A stretch of DNA of 64,000 nucleotides from Brachynemurus nebulosus. Taxonomy: Eukaryota; Arthropoda; Insecta; Neuroptera; Myrmeleontidae. Below the pieces are notes generated by a model. It searched no databases. It was not told where the DNA came from and saw nothing but the letters and a program-made list of their open reading frames with translations. The stretch is from contig JAPWDM010000015.1 in assembly GCA_035578155.1 (NCBI GenBank), forward strand, positions 4,527,501 to 4,591,500, written 5' to 3'. Shown one piece after another: positions 32,274 through 44,712 of this stretch (the stretch's first letter is position 1; every line of letters begins with the position of its first letter). The position numbers and the translations under genes are program-made.

Positions 32274-34430
32274 ATGAACGTAACGCGACAAACTTTCATG
32301 TGTCCCGTTTTTGGAAAAGCCTGTGAATTAAAAAGTAATATTTTGCCGACTCAAGAGGATGTAATGAAATTCTATGAGTGGACGAGATGTCAGATAAAAA
32401 TTGAAAAAAATGGAAAAGATCCATCGTTTGCAGACATTGCGGAAATAATTTCGTCTCATTTGGAAGAAATATGGGTTTTGGCTTCAATTCCAACCGTATC
32501 TCGTACGAGAATAATCCAGATGTTGAAAGTTTCTCGGGAAAAATGTAAAAAGTTGTACAAATCTCACAGGGTAAACCATCTTTTTCTGATAAGGGTAATG
32601 AATATCAGACTGAAAGTCAAAAGCTGTTCGACGTTTCGTATTGTAAGTGCCAGAAGTTTGATTCTTGTGTTTGTCCAAGAGAAAAAAAGGTTCCAAAAAT
32701 AGAACAAGCCTTTTTACAAGATCAGCGATCTGATCATAAAATGATTATCGGTGGTACTGAGAGAATTAACTAAAAAGATACAAACACGGTTAGAACGAAA
32801 ACAAAAGAACAAAGAAAGAAGAAAATCACCAATTATTAGTACAAATAAAGTAAACACTGGATTTAAGTCTAATTCATCTTCAGAGAGTGATTCTGAAGAC
32901 ATGATTCAGAATAAAATATCTTATCAAGATAAATCAAAGTGCAGAAAAGGAGACGAAATAGATTATTATTCTTTATCAATGACTTGTGATAGGTTCGGCG
33001 TTTCAGACAGAGCTGGAGCTGCGATGGTTTCGAGTGTAATGCAAGGAATAAAACCAGGCACAATAATTGATAGAAGCAAGATCAGGAGAGAAAGGTTGAA
33101 AGCACGGTCAAAAGTTGAAATGCAAAATAAAATATTCAAAGTACAAGCGTTATATTTTGATGGAAGGAAAGACAAAACACTAGAAAAGGCAAGAAAAGGT
33201 AATAAATATTACAACGAAGTAATAGTGGAAGAGCACATATCTTTGATAAAAGAGCCAGGAGCTGAATATTTAGGTTACGCTGTGCTAGACTGTGGGACCG
33301 CCAAAATTATAAAAAATGTTATTGTTGATTTTTTTTCTTACGAAAAACTTAGATTTATCAAGCCTTATTACGATTGGATGTGATGGCACCAATATAAATA
33401 CCGGAAAGTATGGTGGAGTGATTAGATTACTTGAAACGGATTTACAAAGACCGCTATAGTGGAATATATGTCTTTCGCATATGAACGAGTTACCCCTTCG
33501 ACATTTGTTTCAACATTATGATGGAGCTACTTCAGGGCCGAAAACATTTTCGGGTCTTATAGGAAAATTACTCGAGAATTGTGAAAAAAACCCATTGTGT
33601 TATATAAAAAAATAGCTGCAGAAATACCCCAAATTACTAAAACAGACCTAGGTAGTACTGACCAGTCTTACTTGTATAAAATTTGTTGTGCTGTCAAATC
33701 GGGAATATTTCCTGAAGATTTAGTACACAAATCGCCAGGAAAACTTTCACATGCTAGGTGGTTAACACGAGCAAACAGAATCCTACGTTTATACGTTGCA
33801 ACTGAAAGTCCTTCTGAAGCTTTGGTAAACTTGACAACCTACGTAATGAAAGTTTACGCACCAATGTGGTTTAGAGTCAAACTGCATCCTTCATGTAAAG
33901 ATGGATCCCGGCACTTTTATCAATTGATTGCGGACTCACGTTATTTATCAGAATCTGTTAAAAATTGGTGACCCGATAATTCAGCGCAACAGTTATTTCG
34001 CTGATTCGGAAAATATATTGCTTGCAATGATAACCGATGAAGACAAAAAAGTTAGAGAATTTGAAGTTGAACGTATACTAAACGCACGTAATATAACTAA
34101 AACTACCGACATTCGGCCATATCACTTAACGAAATTAAATTTCTCGGCATCATGCTATTATGACCTGATTGAATGAGAAGAAAATTTGTTTGAACCACCG
34201 GTGTTGAAAATGACTAGAATTACTAATTGAAAATAAAGAAGAGAGAGAGAATTCTTATTTTTAAAGCTTCCTTGTCACACCACGGCTGTTGAACGAGCCG
34301 TCAAAACGGTAACAGAATCATTCGCAAAACTTTGTAGAAAAATGGCAAAGGAGGGTGCGATAAAGTTAAAACTTGAATCTCGAAGTAAAATGCCAAAATT
34401 CGATAGCAAGAAAGATTTTAATATTTGATT
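32274..34430 (+). pseudogene. transposase-like gene of the hAT-like element
   Basis: The likely start is the ATG of MNVTRQTFMCPVFGKA at 32274. Reading through frameshifts: an N-terminal region with VSRTRIIQMLKVSREKC; a Cys motif YCKCQKFDSCVCPREKK (about 32635-32690); DRFGVSDRAGAAM; FDGRKDKTLEKA; then CDGTNINTGKYGGVIRLLE (about 33380-33432), MNELPLRHLFQHYDGATSGP, HARWLTRANRILRLYVATE and DPIIQRNSYFADSENILLAM. The C-terminal PCHTTAVERAVKTVTE lies near 34275. I know this set as an insect and cnidarian multicopy protein usually left unnamed. It carries several frameshifts and a stop near 33458. The flanking 8-bp duplication supports a hAT-type transposase. Confidence 0.7.
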
Positions 34431-34443
34431 TTGCTTTATAGGA

Positions 34444-34880
34444 TCGAATTGCCTAATGTCGGCCGGTGCCCTAAGGTCGCCCACCTACAGCATTTTTTAA
34501 AAAAGTAAGGTCTTAAAAAAATAAAAAAGATGCTGAAAATGATTTAGAAACAAAAGGTTCGCCTATTCTAGATTTACGATTTTTAAAATGAATAATTTTT
34601 ATCAAGTAGTTAATGTTTTGTTACACTTAATCGATTGAAAAATGACAATTTGTGTTGAAAATTGATCGGCCATTCTATTATTTGTAAGTTTAACTAGTGC
34701 GGAAAATAAACAATTATTTTATAATTTTTTGACAATAACCATTACACTTATGAAATTTGATAACATTCAACTCTAAAGAAGTTAGAAATTGTTTAAAACG
34801 TTTATCGTTTGGAATAAAAAAAAAAACCGGACGGCCGACATTAGGGATAAAATTTAAAGAGAAATTCTAAGATCGGCCAG
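34444..34880. repeat. subterminal GGCCGAC repeats, left cluster
   Basis: Copies on the minus strand at about 34447-34461 (CCGGCCGACATTAGG) and 34463-34479 (GGTGGGCGACCTTAGGG); on the plus strand at 34831-34845 (CGGCCGACATTAGGG); and a degenerate one at 34864-34876. They belong to the hAT-like element, downstream of its transposase. The right cluster is at 50168-50406, beyond the nested piggyBac. Confidence 0.6.
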
Positions 34881-35755
34881 GCCGTCAATAAACTAGTTTT
34901 CGTGTACTCATAATATTATTATTAACACACTGGCTGCAAGTAGTATTTATGATAAGTGCTTCTGATCTAACGCTACTCTAAAATCGAAATGATTTTTTAT
35001 TGTTTGTATTTAAACGATACTTTTCGTAATCGAAAACTTTGATCGTAAGTATCTCATAAGAGGTACGACGTATCGAGAAAATGACGAAATTTTTGAAGGC
35101 TTAAGCGAAGCAAGTTATGGGTATTTTAAACCTATTGCGACTGTTAAAACCTACATTTCTTTATCGAAAATTACCGATATTGAATTAGGTATTACAAAAT
35201 GGTTATATAACTGGTTAATTTTGGCTCCATTAGTCCTATTGAGTAGGTCAATAGTAACACATTTTAAAAGAAATTATAACGAAATTTTTGAAGGCTTAAG
35301 CGAAGCAAGTTATGGGTATTCCAAACGTATCGCGGCTGTTAAAACTTACTTTTCATTATCGAAAATTATCAATATCGAATTACTTATCATAAATTGGTTA
35401 AAACTAATAAATTTAGACTTTGTTAGGCCATAAATTAACATAATAAACAATTTATTTGCCAACCCTACCTTAATTTCCTCTTTAACCTAACTTTTTCACT
35501 ATCGAAATTTTTTAATTTAGATAGCAGTTTTATTCAGATTCAGAGGTATCTTAAGTAAAATTAATCGTAATTACGTAATTAAATTACATATTTTTTAATT
35601 CAGAAACGATTACAAATTACGATTACAAAATGTAATTTAATCGAAAATTTCAGGTTACATTTTATAAATGTAATTTGTAATCATGATTACCAGTTACTGA
35701 TATTTATTAAAAGGTATGTAAAAAAATCCTATTATAATTCTATTTTGATTTAAAT
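34881..35755. other. interior of the hAT-like element, with a direct repeat
   Basis: About 35060-35200 and 35262-35410 are diverged direct copies (shared GAAATTTTTGAAGGCTTAAG, CGAAGCAAGTTATGGGTATT, TTATCGAAAATTA), giving a tandem duplication of roughly 200 bp period. There is no recognised gene. Confidence 0.5.
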
Positions 35756-36169
35756 TTAACCCTTAATTGCATAATTTTTTAAAAAAAGGGGAAAAAAATC
35801 TTTTTCGGTAAAAAAAGTTCCACATATAACGGGAAAAATAGAAAAAAAATCCTTATTCAAATTTGTGGTTTCTATTAAGGGAAAAAGGTTCGTTGCAAAT
35901 TTGCAACGCCATGCATTGGTTATCCTATATTGTTAATAAAAAAATAACATTATCGTGTTGTAAATTTTATTAATTAAATGACATTCTATGTAAATAAATT
36001 TTCACATTACATAAAAATTTTACAGTTCAAATCAACTAAAAATGATCTGACGTCATAAAACAAATGAAGAGTTAAACGAACCTATTTTACTGTCTCTTTT
36101 GTGACGTCTCACCATTTTTAGTTAATTTGACTTATACACATATATTTTTAATTTTTCAATAAAAATGAT

Positions 36170-36530
36170 TCTGTGAATGAAACATCAAAAAACAATTTTT
36201 GTCTTTAGTAATACACAACGCAACATTGCATTTTTGGCATTTAAAATCAGTATATCCCTTACAATTTATTAGTTTACATCTTTGTTTTGATATGTCATAA
36301 GCCACCCAATGACTCACATTGTCAGTGCGGACAGAAGTAGGAGGAATATGAGCGGGAATCTTTCGCTTCTTTTTTGGTCCAAATTCTTGAGCTGGTCGTC
36401 CTCTTTTTCCATTTTATTTGCTCCCATCAAACATAAACATTCTGCTACTTCAAGTCGAAACTCCCAGCAATTTAGTTTCTTGAGATTATTGTCTGATATT
36501 TCATCTCTGATTCTTAAATATAATAGCCAT
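36170..36530 (-). pseudogene. piggyBac transposase, C-terminal piece with Cys-rich domain
   Basis: It resumes the transposase after gypsy B: LLYLRIRDEISDN, EVAECLCLMGANKMEK, then after a frame change GRPAQEFGPKKKRKIPAHIP, an NLS-like basic stretch, and the Cys-rich zinc-binding end CKLINCKGYTDFKCQKCNVA followed by LCITKDKNCF. That domain binds the subterminal DNA in piggyBac transposases. One frameshift at about 36400-36420. The TSD CCAT of gypsy B lies at the upstream edge. Confidence 0.85.
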
Positions 36531-37568
36531 TGTTAGGTGCCTTTTATTGGGGCGTTACTTTGTGGTGTAATCCACGCCTGTAAATGCCAATGTTGGTGTT
36601 CGGCTTCTTTTATTGTTCTGTGTCCCTGTGATGCCCTTTGGATTTCTAATCCTTATTGGCGTAGATCCTTCCTCTCCTATTGGATTAAGTTGTCAGAAGG
36701 AGTCACCGTAGAATATTTCTTAATTTTAATCACTTTTACTTATGTGTTTCGGCGTTGTTTACGAAATAAAACACGATTTATTTTAACGTATTTTTATTAA
36801 TTTCAAAAATAACTACTTTTACAAAATAATTTTCAAAAGTTATTCGTCGATATTTATCAAATAAAAACGGTAATTTACGAGTTACGTATATCGAAAATAA
36901 ATTTATAAAGTTTTAAAGTTTTAAGGGATTCGACCCACGGAATACGTTTGACTCATACCACGTCTGATTCTATGCGTGTCTTTTTTATGAGTGTGTTGTG
37001 GTGAGTGTTGCAGTCATATATATAATCATGTCTAAAGAAAATTCCAGAATATACTAGCAAACTGTGGTCCTTAAGAGAAAGACAAAAAATACAAAAGCAA
37101 TCAATATGGATGCGATAAATATATAACAAACATACTTAATACATAATTACAAATGGAACCTTATCGAACTTTGTAGAATCTTCTATCGATACATGACTCC
37201 AACAAAACCACCCTGTTGTGTTGTAAATGAAACAAGCGTACTTAAAATAAACAAACAATTATGTACTTCTTGGAATTTGATGATCTACAGAAATGAAATC
37301 AATATTTTAACATTTAGTTATATTAGAGTACAGTCGAATACATAGATAATTGAATTTATGTTAATTTAATATTTAATTAAAAGAAAATATCGTTTCTTAT
37401 AAAATATATTAAAATATTATTAAGATTAGATTATTCAATATTAAATATGGAAAAAGGCGGTAGTGACGTCACACCAAAATGGTCACACCTCCAAATTAAG
37501 AACCAATAATATTTCGAGAATAAAACAAAATGGCGGACCGTAATATGCACAAAAAGTGCAACGTCACA
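36531..37568 (-). repeat. gypsy B 3' LTR
   Basis: 1038 bp. On the plus strand it starts TGTTAGGTGCC and ends ACGTCACA; in element orientation TGTGACGT to CACCTAACA. Nearly identical to 43714-44708. Confidence 0.95.
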
Positions 37569-37580
37569 CACCCCCCCACC
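37569..37580 (-). promoter_or_regulatory. gypsy B polypurine tract
   Basis: The minus-strand sequence GGTGGGGGGGTG lies immediately before the 3' LTR and primes plus-strand synthesis. Confidence 0.75.
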
Positions 37581-37833
37581 AAATCTCGAACAGCTGTGTA
37601 AAACTAAAGCTGGGAGAGTTTGTTAAACACAACAACATATAATTCATTAACATAATTATATAATCAAAATTCAACAATAAATCAAATTGGAATTCTTTTA
37701 TAGAAAATAAAAATTTTTCATCTACTTCTATCTTACATTCAGCTTAGGAAAACAAATATAGATCAAAAGTTATCTTCAATGTATACATCGATTATAACAA
37801 TAACGAGTAAATATTAATAATTTCAATCTTTTG

Positions 37834-38157
37834 TCAACGATAGCAATTCATTAAAAATGCGAACATATTATCAAAATATAACTGCATATTTCGGTTATTT
37901 CGTCTAGGACGGTACATATTTTGTAACAATTTTTCCACAACAAATCCGATTCGTAAAATATTGTCAATATAGGGTTCGATTGTCAAAATTAAGAACGAGC
38001 AAAACGTCATGAATTGGGTAATTACTTCGATAATTAAAGAATTCGTCAATATAGATATCGATATTAATTGGTCGAAAGGACGTCGTGTCCCACCACTAAT
38101 ACGTAAATACGGAATTATTATAACAATAAGCATCGTGCTACGAATAAATATAAACAT
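37834..38157 (-). CDS. gypsy B extra ORF between pol and 3' LTR
   Basis: 107 codons with an N-terminal hydrophobic stretch (MFIFIRSTMLIVIIIPYL) and a second apolar region, ending in a basic, Asn-rich tail. It lies where an env-like or accessory gene would be in some Ty3/gypsy elements. I see no fusion or glycoprotein signature and no paired cysteines, so I do not call it env. It may be chance in 790 bp of AT-rich sequence. Confidence 0.3.
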   Translation of the reverse strand: MFIFIRSTMLIVIIIPYLRISGGTRRPFDQLISISILTNSLIIEVITQFMTFCSFLILTIEPYIDNILRIGFVVEKLLQNMYRPRRNNRNMQLYFDNMFAFLMNCYR

Positions 38158-38357
38158 TTCAAATCTTTTTCGGTTAAATTTGTTCGTTTAAACGTTCGAA
38201 TTAAATACGATTAACGAATATTATTTTTATTTTAATAACGTAAAGTCAAAATCGGTTAATAAATTTACGCAATAAGTAAAATATAGTCACAGTTCGAGAA
38301 ATAATAAACGACAATTCGAGTACTATATAACGTATGATCGGGTATATCTAGTCCAAT

Positions 38358-41300
38358 TCATTCTTTAAACGGTCTCAAATGTATAGCATTATAAACTCCT
38401 TTAATTAATCGTGAATCAGGGTAAACCAAAACATATGCATTCGGGCATTTTATCTGGGATACAACGAACGGTCCTTCATATAGAAGTTTAAATTTCTTGA
38501 CAACTTTGTCTTTTGCGGAGGAACGGGGATGCGTTCTTACGAGCACTTTATCTCCTACATTATAAATCTTAGTATCGTGTTTATCATGTCTAGCTACACG
38601 AACTTGAGCTGATTTACGCGTTCTTTCGAGTGCCTGGTTAAATTTATCTTGGAGAGACGGTTCTTCGTTATTCGGAAAATCGAGTATATGTTCAAACGAA
38701 TTAGGGGGTTTTTTACCAAACATTAACTCATAAGGAGCGAAACCAGTAGCTTCGTACGGAACAAAATTTAAACAATTTTCAACAAATTGTACATAATCGG
38801 GCCAACTTGAATGCTTATTATGACAGTAGGTTCGAAATAAACGATTAATTTCACGGTTAACTCTTTCCTCGGGGTTAGCTCTCGGGTTATACACACTTAT
38901 GGTTCGTACATTAATGCCAGCATCTTTTAAAGATTGTTGCCAAACGGGTGAGACGAACTGGCTGCCTCTATCAGAAATTACTGTTTCTATCATACCAATA
39001 TTAGGGATAAACGAATTTAGAACTTTATTCACTAACTGTTTAGAAGTAGCCTTACGAAGAGGATATAATTTCACAAATTTTGAAAAATTATCTTTAATTA
39101 TGAAGAGCATATTTAATCCTAGTTTTCCTGTAGGAAGAGGTCCATATAAATCTACATAACAGTGCTGTAATATGCGTTCGGAAATAATACTTTGAAGAGG
39201 ACCCTCACTATACGTAGTTTTAACCTTTGCTTTTTGGCAAATTACGCATTTATCTAATAACTTTTTACTACGCGAAAAAAGATTTTTGATGTAAAAATAT
39301 TGATTTATTAAATAACAGATTTTCTTAAAACTGTAATGACCATAACTACGGTGAAAATACCAAATAACTTTATCGGCAAAGTTTACGGGAACTACTACAC
39401 GCCAATTGTACGGTGGTGAATTATTACGATTAAATAATACTCGATTAAAAATTTGATATGAATCTGCTAAATTATTTATATTATTTATAATTTGAATACA
39501 AGATGGATCACTATTCTGATATCTAACAATTTTATTAACGAAGTTAACTATGGTATTCTCTGAAAAATCTAGCCTTAAATTATTACAGATTAAGCTATTT
39601 TCTAATTCATCTGCAACAGGAACATCAACCATACCAACAAAAGGTTGAGAAAAATCTACGTTGGGTTGAATATCCGGACTAGGGTTACGTGAAAAAGTAT
39701 CCGCAATAAAATTATCTTTGCCTGAAATATACTGTATTGTAAAATCATACTCGCTCAAAGCAAGAAACCATCTAAGTAATCTACTACTCAAAATTTTAGC
39801 ATTTTCTAAAAATGTTAAAGACCTATGATCTGTTTTTACTATTATTTTATGACCTAATATGTATGTACGGAATTTTTTAAATGCAAAAACGACTGATAGT
39901 AGCTCACGCTCAGAAACGGAATAATTAATTTCACTAGATAAAAGGGCTCTAGATACAAACGAAATAGGATTATGGGTTCCGTCATCGTTTAACTGATATA
40001 AATAAGCAGCTATGGCAAAACTAGAAGCATCGGTTTCTATGTAAAATTCTTTAGAAAAATCTGGAAATCTCAAAATAACTGACTGTTTAAATAATTCAAT
40101 CAATTTACGAAAACTTTCTTCCTCTTCAGCACCCCATAACCACTTGGCATCTTTCTTAAGTAAATGAGAAAATTTAGATGTATAATAGCTATAGTTAGGA
40201 AAGAATCGTCTGTAGAAATTCAGTACACCTAAAACTGATTGTAAAGATTTAACGTTAGTTGGTGATTTTAATCTATTAATGGCCTCAATTTTAGATTCAT
40301 CTATTCGAATTCCGGCAGCTGAAATTACATGACCAAGGAAATGTACTTCGGGTTTAAAAAATGAACATTTTTCATAGTTAATTGTGACACCGGCACTAGA
40401 TAATTTATTTAAAACTATTTCGATATGACGTAAATGCGAATTAATATCTTCTGAAGCTATTACGATATCATCGACAAATATATGGCAAAATTCTTGTACT
40501 TCTGGTCCTAAAATATGATCCATACATTTCAAAAATGCACCCACCGATAAATTCAATCCAAAAGGTAATTTACAGAATTGATAACATTTACCATTAATTA
40601 AAAATGCTGTATATTTTCTACTGTCCGGATGAATCGGTAATTGCTAATATCCTTTAACTAAATCTATTGAGGAAAAGATTTGCTTGTTTTGAAATTTACC
40701 TAATACGTATTCTACTGCTATGGGGCATTCAGAATCAGTAAACAGGACCCTATTTATACTTCTCGCGTCTAGTACTACTCGTATAGTTCCATCCTTTTTC
40801 ATAACTACATGAATTGGATTTGAATATTCCGAATAACTTCTTTCAATTATTTTCCATTTTAACATTTTCGAAATTTCTTTCTCTACAGCGGGTAAACGAG
40901 CATAAGGTATAGGATAACACTTAGTTGAAAACGGTTCATGTTCACGCACTCGAAATTTGCAATAGTAATCTTTTACACAACCGGGTTTTTTCGAAAAAAC
41001 AAATTGATATCTACTCAACAAATTAAATAATCTATCTTGGGTTTCACTGTCAAGATGATGTAACTGACGGACATGTGATTCAATAATATTTAACGGAGTA
41101 ATTACTTCTTCATTCTCATTAAAAGCAAAATTATTAATTTGATAAACCGTATCATCATCTAATTGCTCAAAACGCGTAACATCCAAAGTTAAGTTATGTG
41201 TAAATTTATCGTTAAACGCATTATTATCCGGTACATTAATTGAATAAAAATCTATTGTATGGCATCGACCATTAATACTAAAAGTTAATAGATTGTTAGA

Positions 41301-41780
41301 AAAATCTAACTTTGCGCAATATTATTTAAGCCAAGTAACACTAAGAACACAGCTTATAGCCAAATCATCGATTAGAAGACAATTTATAGGCAACATAATA
41401 TCATGATACCACAATTCGATATACGCTTGAAATTTAATAGGCTTAGAACGCTTTCCCGTCGCCGTTGTTATATAACATTTAGGGGTAGGTATCAAAGGTA
41501 ACCGTTTACCGTATCTCTTAAAATATAAGTCATCTAAATTTTCAAAAATTTTTGTATTCATACAGTCAATATTACAACCACTATCGACAAGAGTAATAAC
41601 GTTAAAATCCAAAAAATTTAAATTAAGTAAAGGTAAAATTATACTGCTACGATCTTCCGGACCCGTGCCCGTATTGAAGTTATTTTCGTCGGTAAGTTCA
41701 TCAAACATGTCATTAGCTAGGATACTGCATATATAAGTTTCGGAAAGATTGAAATTATCATTAACATTACTATTAAACAA
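38358..41780 (-). pseudogene. gypsy B Pro-Pol: protease, RT, RNase H, integrase
   Basis: One frame from 41780 to 38358 with two in-frame stops (TAA at about 41319-41321 after the protease, TAG at 40641-40643 inside RT, in place of the Trp usually found in the Y-W-Q-L motif). Protease VDSGCNIDCMN; RT from KKDGTIRVVLDARSINRV to the catalytic CHIFVDDIVIAS; RNase H starting FYIETDASSFAIAAYLY; integrase with an HHCC finger (HRSYGH ... CVICQKAK), catalytic Asp in CYVDLYGPLP and in VISDRGSQF, and Glu in ANPEERVNREINRLF. A GPY-like C-terminus follows (YEGPFVV). No indels, so only nonsense changes inactivate it. Confidence 0.93.
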
Positions 41781-41848
41781 TGAAATATTATTATTAGAAT
41801 TATTAGAATCATTGACCTTTAACGGTGATTCCGTCCCAAGGTCGTTAT

Positions 41849-43468
41849 TTAGTTTTCCCAGTCATACGAAAAATTTGGGAATGATGTATCAATATGACTA
41901 GTATTCGAACTATTACTATTTTGATTGTTACTATTAGCGGAATTTTCAACATTACTAACGTTGTTACTAGGAATATTATTCGTATTGTTGTAAGAATAGG
42001 TACTATTTAAATTTCTATTAAAAGAAACACGTCTTGTATTACCACGTGTATTCTGTCTATAACGATTATGACTGTTTCTAGAAGATGTACTGGGAACGCT
42101 ACCCCAACCGTTGTTATCGTTAAATGGGTTTGTATTTAAATTCGTATAGTTTACTCTATGTTCCTTATTATTAGTAAAACCTTTATTATCGTTATTATAA
42201 GTAAAACTTTTATTATCATTATTATAAGTAAAAGAATCAATTTCTTGTAATTCTTCGTATAATTCACTTAAATTTCGACAATGTCGTAGCATACGTTTGG
42301 AATTATTATCAAAATGTTCTAATATTGTGTTAATAAAAATGCTAGTTTCTAATTTACAATTTAGATACCTAGTTTGTCTAAACCAATATAGCAAATGGCT
42401 AGTTAATTTAGATTTAACAGACGTACGTCCTTTATTTGTGTAGAAATCTAATAAAATTTTGTTTTAAATTTTCTGACTCCAGAAAACGGACAGGAACCAT
42501 TCACGGAACTGCTGATAAGTGCTTATGTTAGTTTCATGTAAAGAAAAGATATTTTTAACATTGTCGGTTAATTTACTTTTGATAAAACGTAATTTATCTA
42601 GTTCAGAGAAATGAGCAAAATCGGGTTCATTGAAAACGTTATCTAGCGAATTCAAAAATTCTACAGGATTGTTTACACTGATGTTTCCGTCGAACTCTTT
42701 AATATTAAACAAATTTTGTCGGATTATAACGGATAAATCTTGACTATTATTCGAAGAATTACTTGAGAGATAATTAGAATTATTTGCATTTAACATTATA
42801 TTAGCATTTTGTAAATTCGACTTATTCAAATGTTCTTTTATTTCAATTAATTCTGAGTTAATATGCTCTATTTTATTTTCAGTGTCAACTATTTTATTAG
42901 CAAAATCGGTAGTTAAATCGTTAATTTTGACTTTAATATTATTTTCTAAATAATTAACTTTACTGCTTAATGTATTAATTTCGCTACTACATTTTTCGAT
43001 TTTAGTATCGTTAATTAAATTATTTTCTTTGACTTCTGTTACTATTGTATCTATACGATTACCTAATTTTTCACATTTATCGTCGTAATTTTTATTCAAC
43101 CTAACTATTTTGTTATCAACAGATACTTTAAATTCGTTTATTTCCTTTTTTATAACATCTTTTAAATTATTTTCTACTAATTTTATACTTTCATTTGTTT
43201 CTTGTATACTTTTGCATAAAAATTGCAACATACCTTGGAAACTTTCTAGGTTAGGTACCTGTTCTTTTGGATTAGTTGCGGTGTCGGTAATATTTTTTCC
43301 TGTTTCATCAGCGGACGGCATATCATAGGTACTGTCGATTGAAGTTGTGTCGCTTTGATCGCTGGTTTGGTTCTCTGCTAACACGTTCTGCTGTTCAACT
43401 ACAGATGGTGTTGATGTCGTCATCATCTCGGTGTCCATGTTATTTTCGTCGAAGCTCGTGGTATCCAT
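41849..43468 (-). pseudogene. gypsy B Gag
   Basis: One frame from 43468 with a single internal TAA at 42461-42463. The N-terminal third is a long coiled coil (many EN/LEN heptads, about residues 90-230), followed by a capsid-like domain (NPVEFLNSLDNVFNEP ... FREWFLSVFW). After the stop come LELYEELQEID-type helices and an Asn/Arg-rich tail with RQNTRGNTRRVSFNRN in place of a zinc knuckle. Short repeats SFTYNNDNK occur near 42180-42235. Pro-Pol is in a different frame and begins about 70 bases downstream, so expression probably used frameshifting or reinitiation. Confidence 0.85.
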
Positions 43469-43688
43469 TTTGATGATTTACACAACACTATAATTCGAAA
43501 AAAAAAAAAAAACTTAATTTCACTATAAAATTACACAAACACTTGCAAATTTTTCAATCTTCGTAAGGGCGATGACTACTCGAATGTCGGTTCCAAACGC
43601 TTCGAAATGATGTTTTCAGCACGGCTGACGATTATTTTTAAAATTTTAGACTATAATTTTTCGGTTTCCTCGGCACTCCCTGGCTGAC

Positions 43689-43710
43689 AATCCCCGACAC
43701 GGCGATGCCA
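43689..43710 (-). promoter_or_regulatory. gypsy B primer-binding site
   Basis: TGGCATCGCCGTGTCGGGGA on the minus strand, three bases inside the 5' LTR edge. It starts with TGG as needed to pair with a tRNA 3' end; I did not identify the tRNA. Confidence 0.7.
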
Positions 43711-43713
43711 ATT

Positions 43714-44708
43714 TGTTAGGTGCCTTTTATTGGGGCGTTACTTTGTGGTGTAATCCACGCCTGTAAATGCCAATGTTGGTGTTCGGCTTCTTTTATTGTT
43801 CTGTGTCCCTGTGATGCCCTTTGGATTTCTAATCCTTATTGGCGTAGATCCTTCCTCTCCTATTGGATTAAGTTGTCAGAAGGAGTCACCGTAGAATATT
43901 TCTTAATTTTAATCACTTTTACTTATGTGTTTCGGCGTTGTTTACGAAATAAAATACGATTTATTTTAACGTATTTTTATTAATTTCAAAAATAACTACT
44001 TTTACAAAATAATTTTCAAAAGTTATTCGTCGATATTTATCAAATAAAAACGGTAATTTACGAGTTACGTATATCGAAAATAAATTTATAAAGTTTTAAA
44101 GTTTTAAGGGATTCGACCCACGGAATACGTTTGACTCATACCACGTCTGATTCTATGCGTGTCTTTTTTATGAGTGTGTTGTGGTGAGTGTTGCAGTCAT
44201 ATATATAATCATGTCTAAAGAAAATTCCAGAATATACTAGCAAACTGTGGTCCTTAAGAGAAAGACAAAAAATACAAAAGCAATCAATATGGATGCGATA
44301 AATATATAACAAACATACTTAATACATAATTACAAATGGAACCTTATCGAACTTTGTAGAATCTTCTATCGATACATGACTCCAACAAAACCACCCTGTT
44401 GTGTTGTAAATGAAACAAGCGTACTTAAAATAAACAAACAATTATGTACTTCTTGGAATTTGATGATCTACAGAAATGAAATCAATATTTTAACATTTAG
44501 TTATATTAGAGTACAGTCGAATACATAGATAATTGAATTTATGTTAATTTAATATTTAATTAAAAGAAGATTATTCAATATTAAATATGGAAAAAGGCGG
44601 TAGTGACGTCACACCAAAATGGTCACACCTCCAAATTAAGAACCAATAATATTTCGAGAATAAAACAAAATGGCGGACCGTAATATGCACAAAAAGTGCA
44701 ACGTCACA
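43714..44708 (-). repeat. gypsy B 5' LTR
   Basis: 995 bp; lacks 43 bp present in the 3' LTR at about 37384-37430. Carries the promoter of the element. Confidence 0.95.
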
Positions 44709-44712
44709 CCAT

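Larger units (their letters stand above)
36531..44708 (-). mobile_element. Ty3/gypsy-type LTR retrotransposon B, complete with both LTRs
   Basis: 8178 bp on the minus strand, TSD CCAT (36527-36530 and 44709-44712). The 5' LTR is 43714-44708 and the 3' LTR 36531-37568. Gag, protease, RT, RNase H and integrase lie in that order. The LTRs differ, by eye, at one base (about 36770 versus 43953) and by a 43-bp segment missing from the 5' LTR near 44566, so the insertion is recent. Three in-frame stops interrupt the coding regions. It lies inside the piggyBac transposase gene, between the codons for the third catalytic Asp region and the Cys-rich domain. Confidence 0.95.

Noticed and set aside
37834..38157. 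env gene of gypsy B
   Set aside because: Too short, without cysteine pattern, cleavage site or fusion peptide; kept only as an ORF of unknown meaning.
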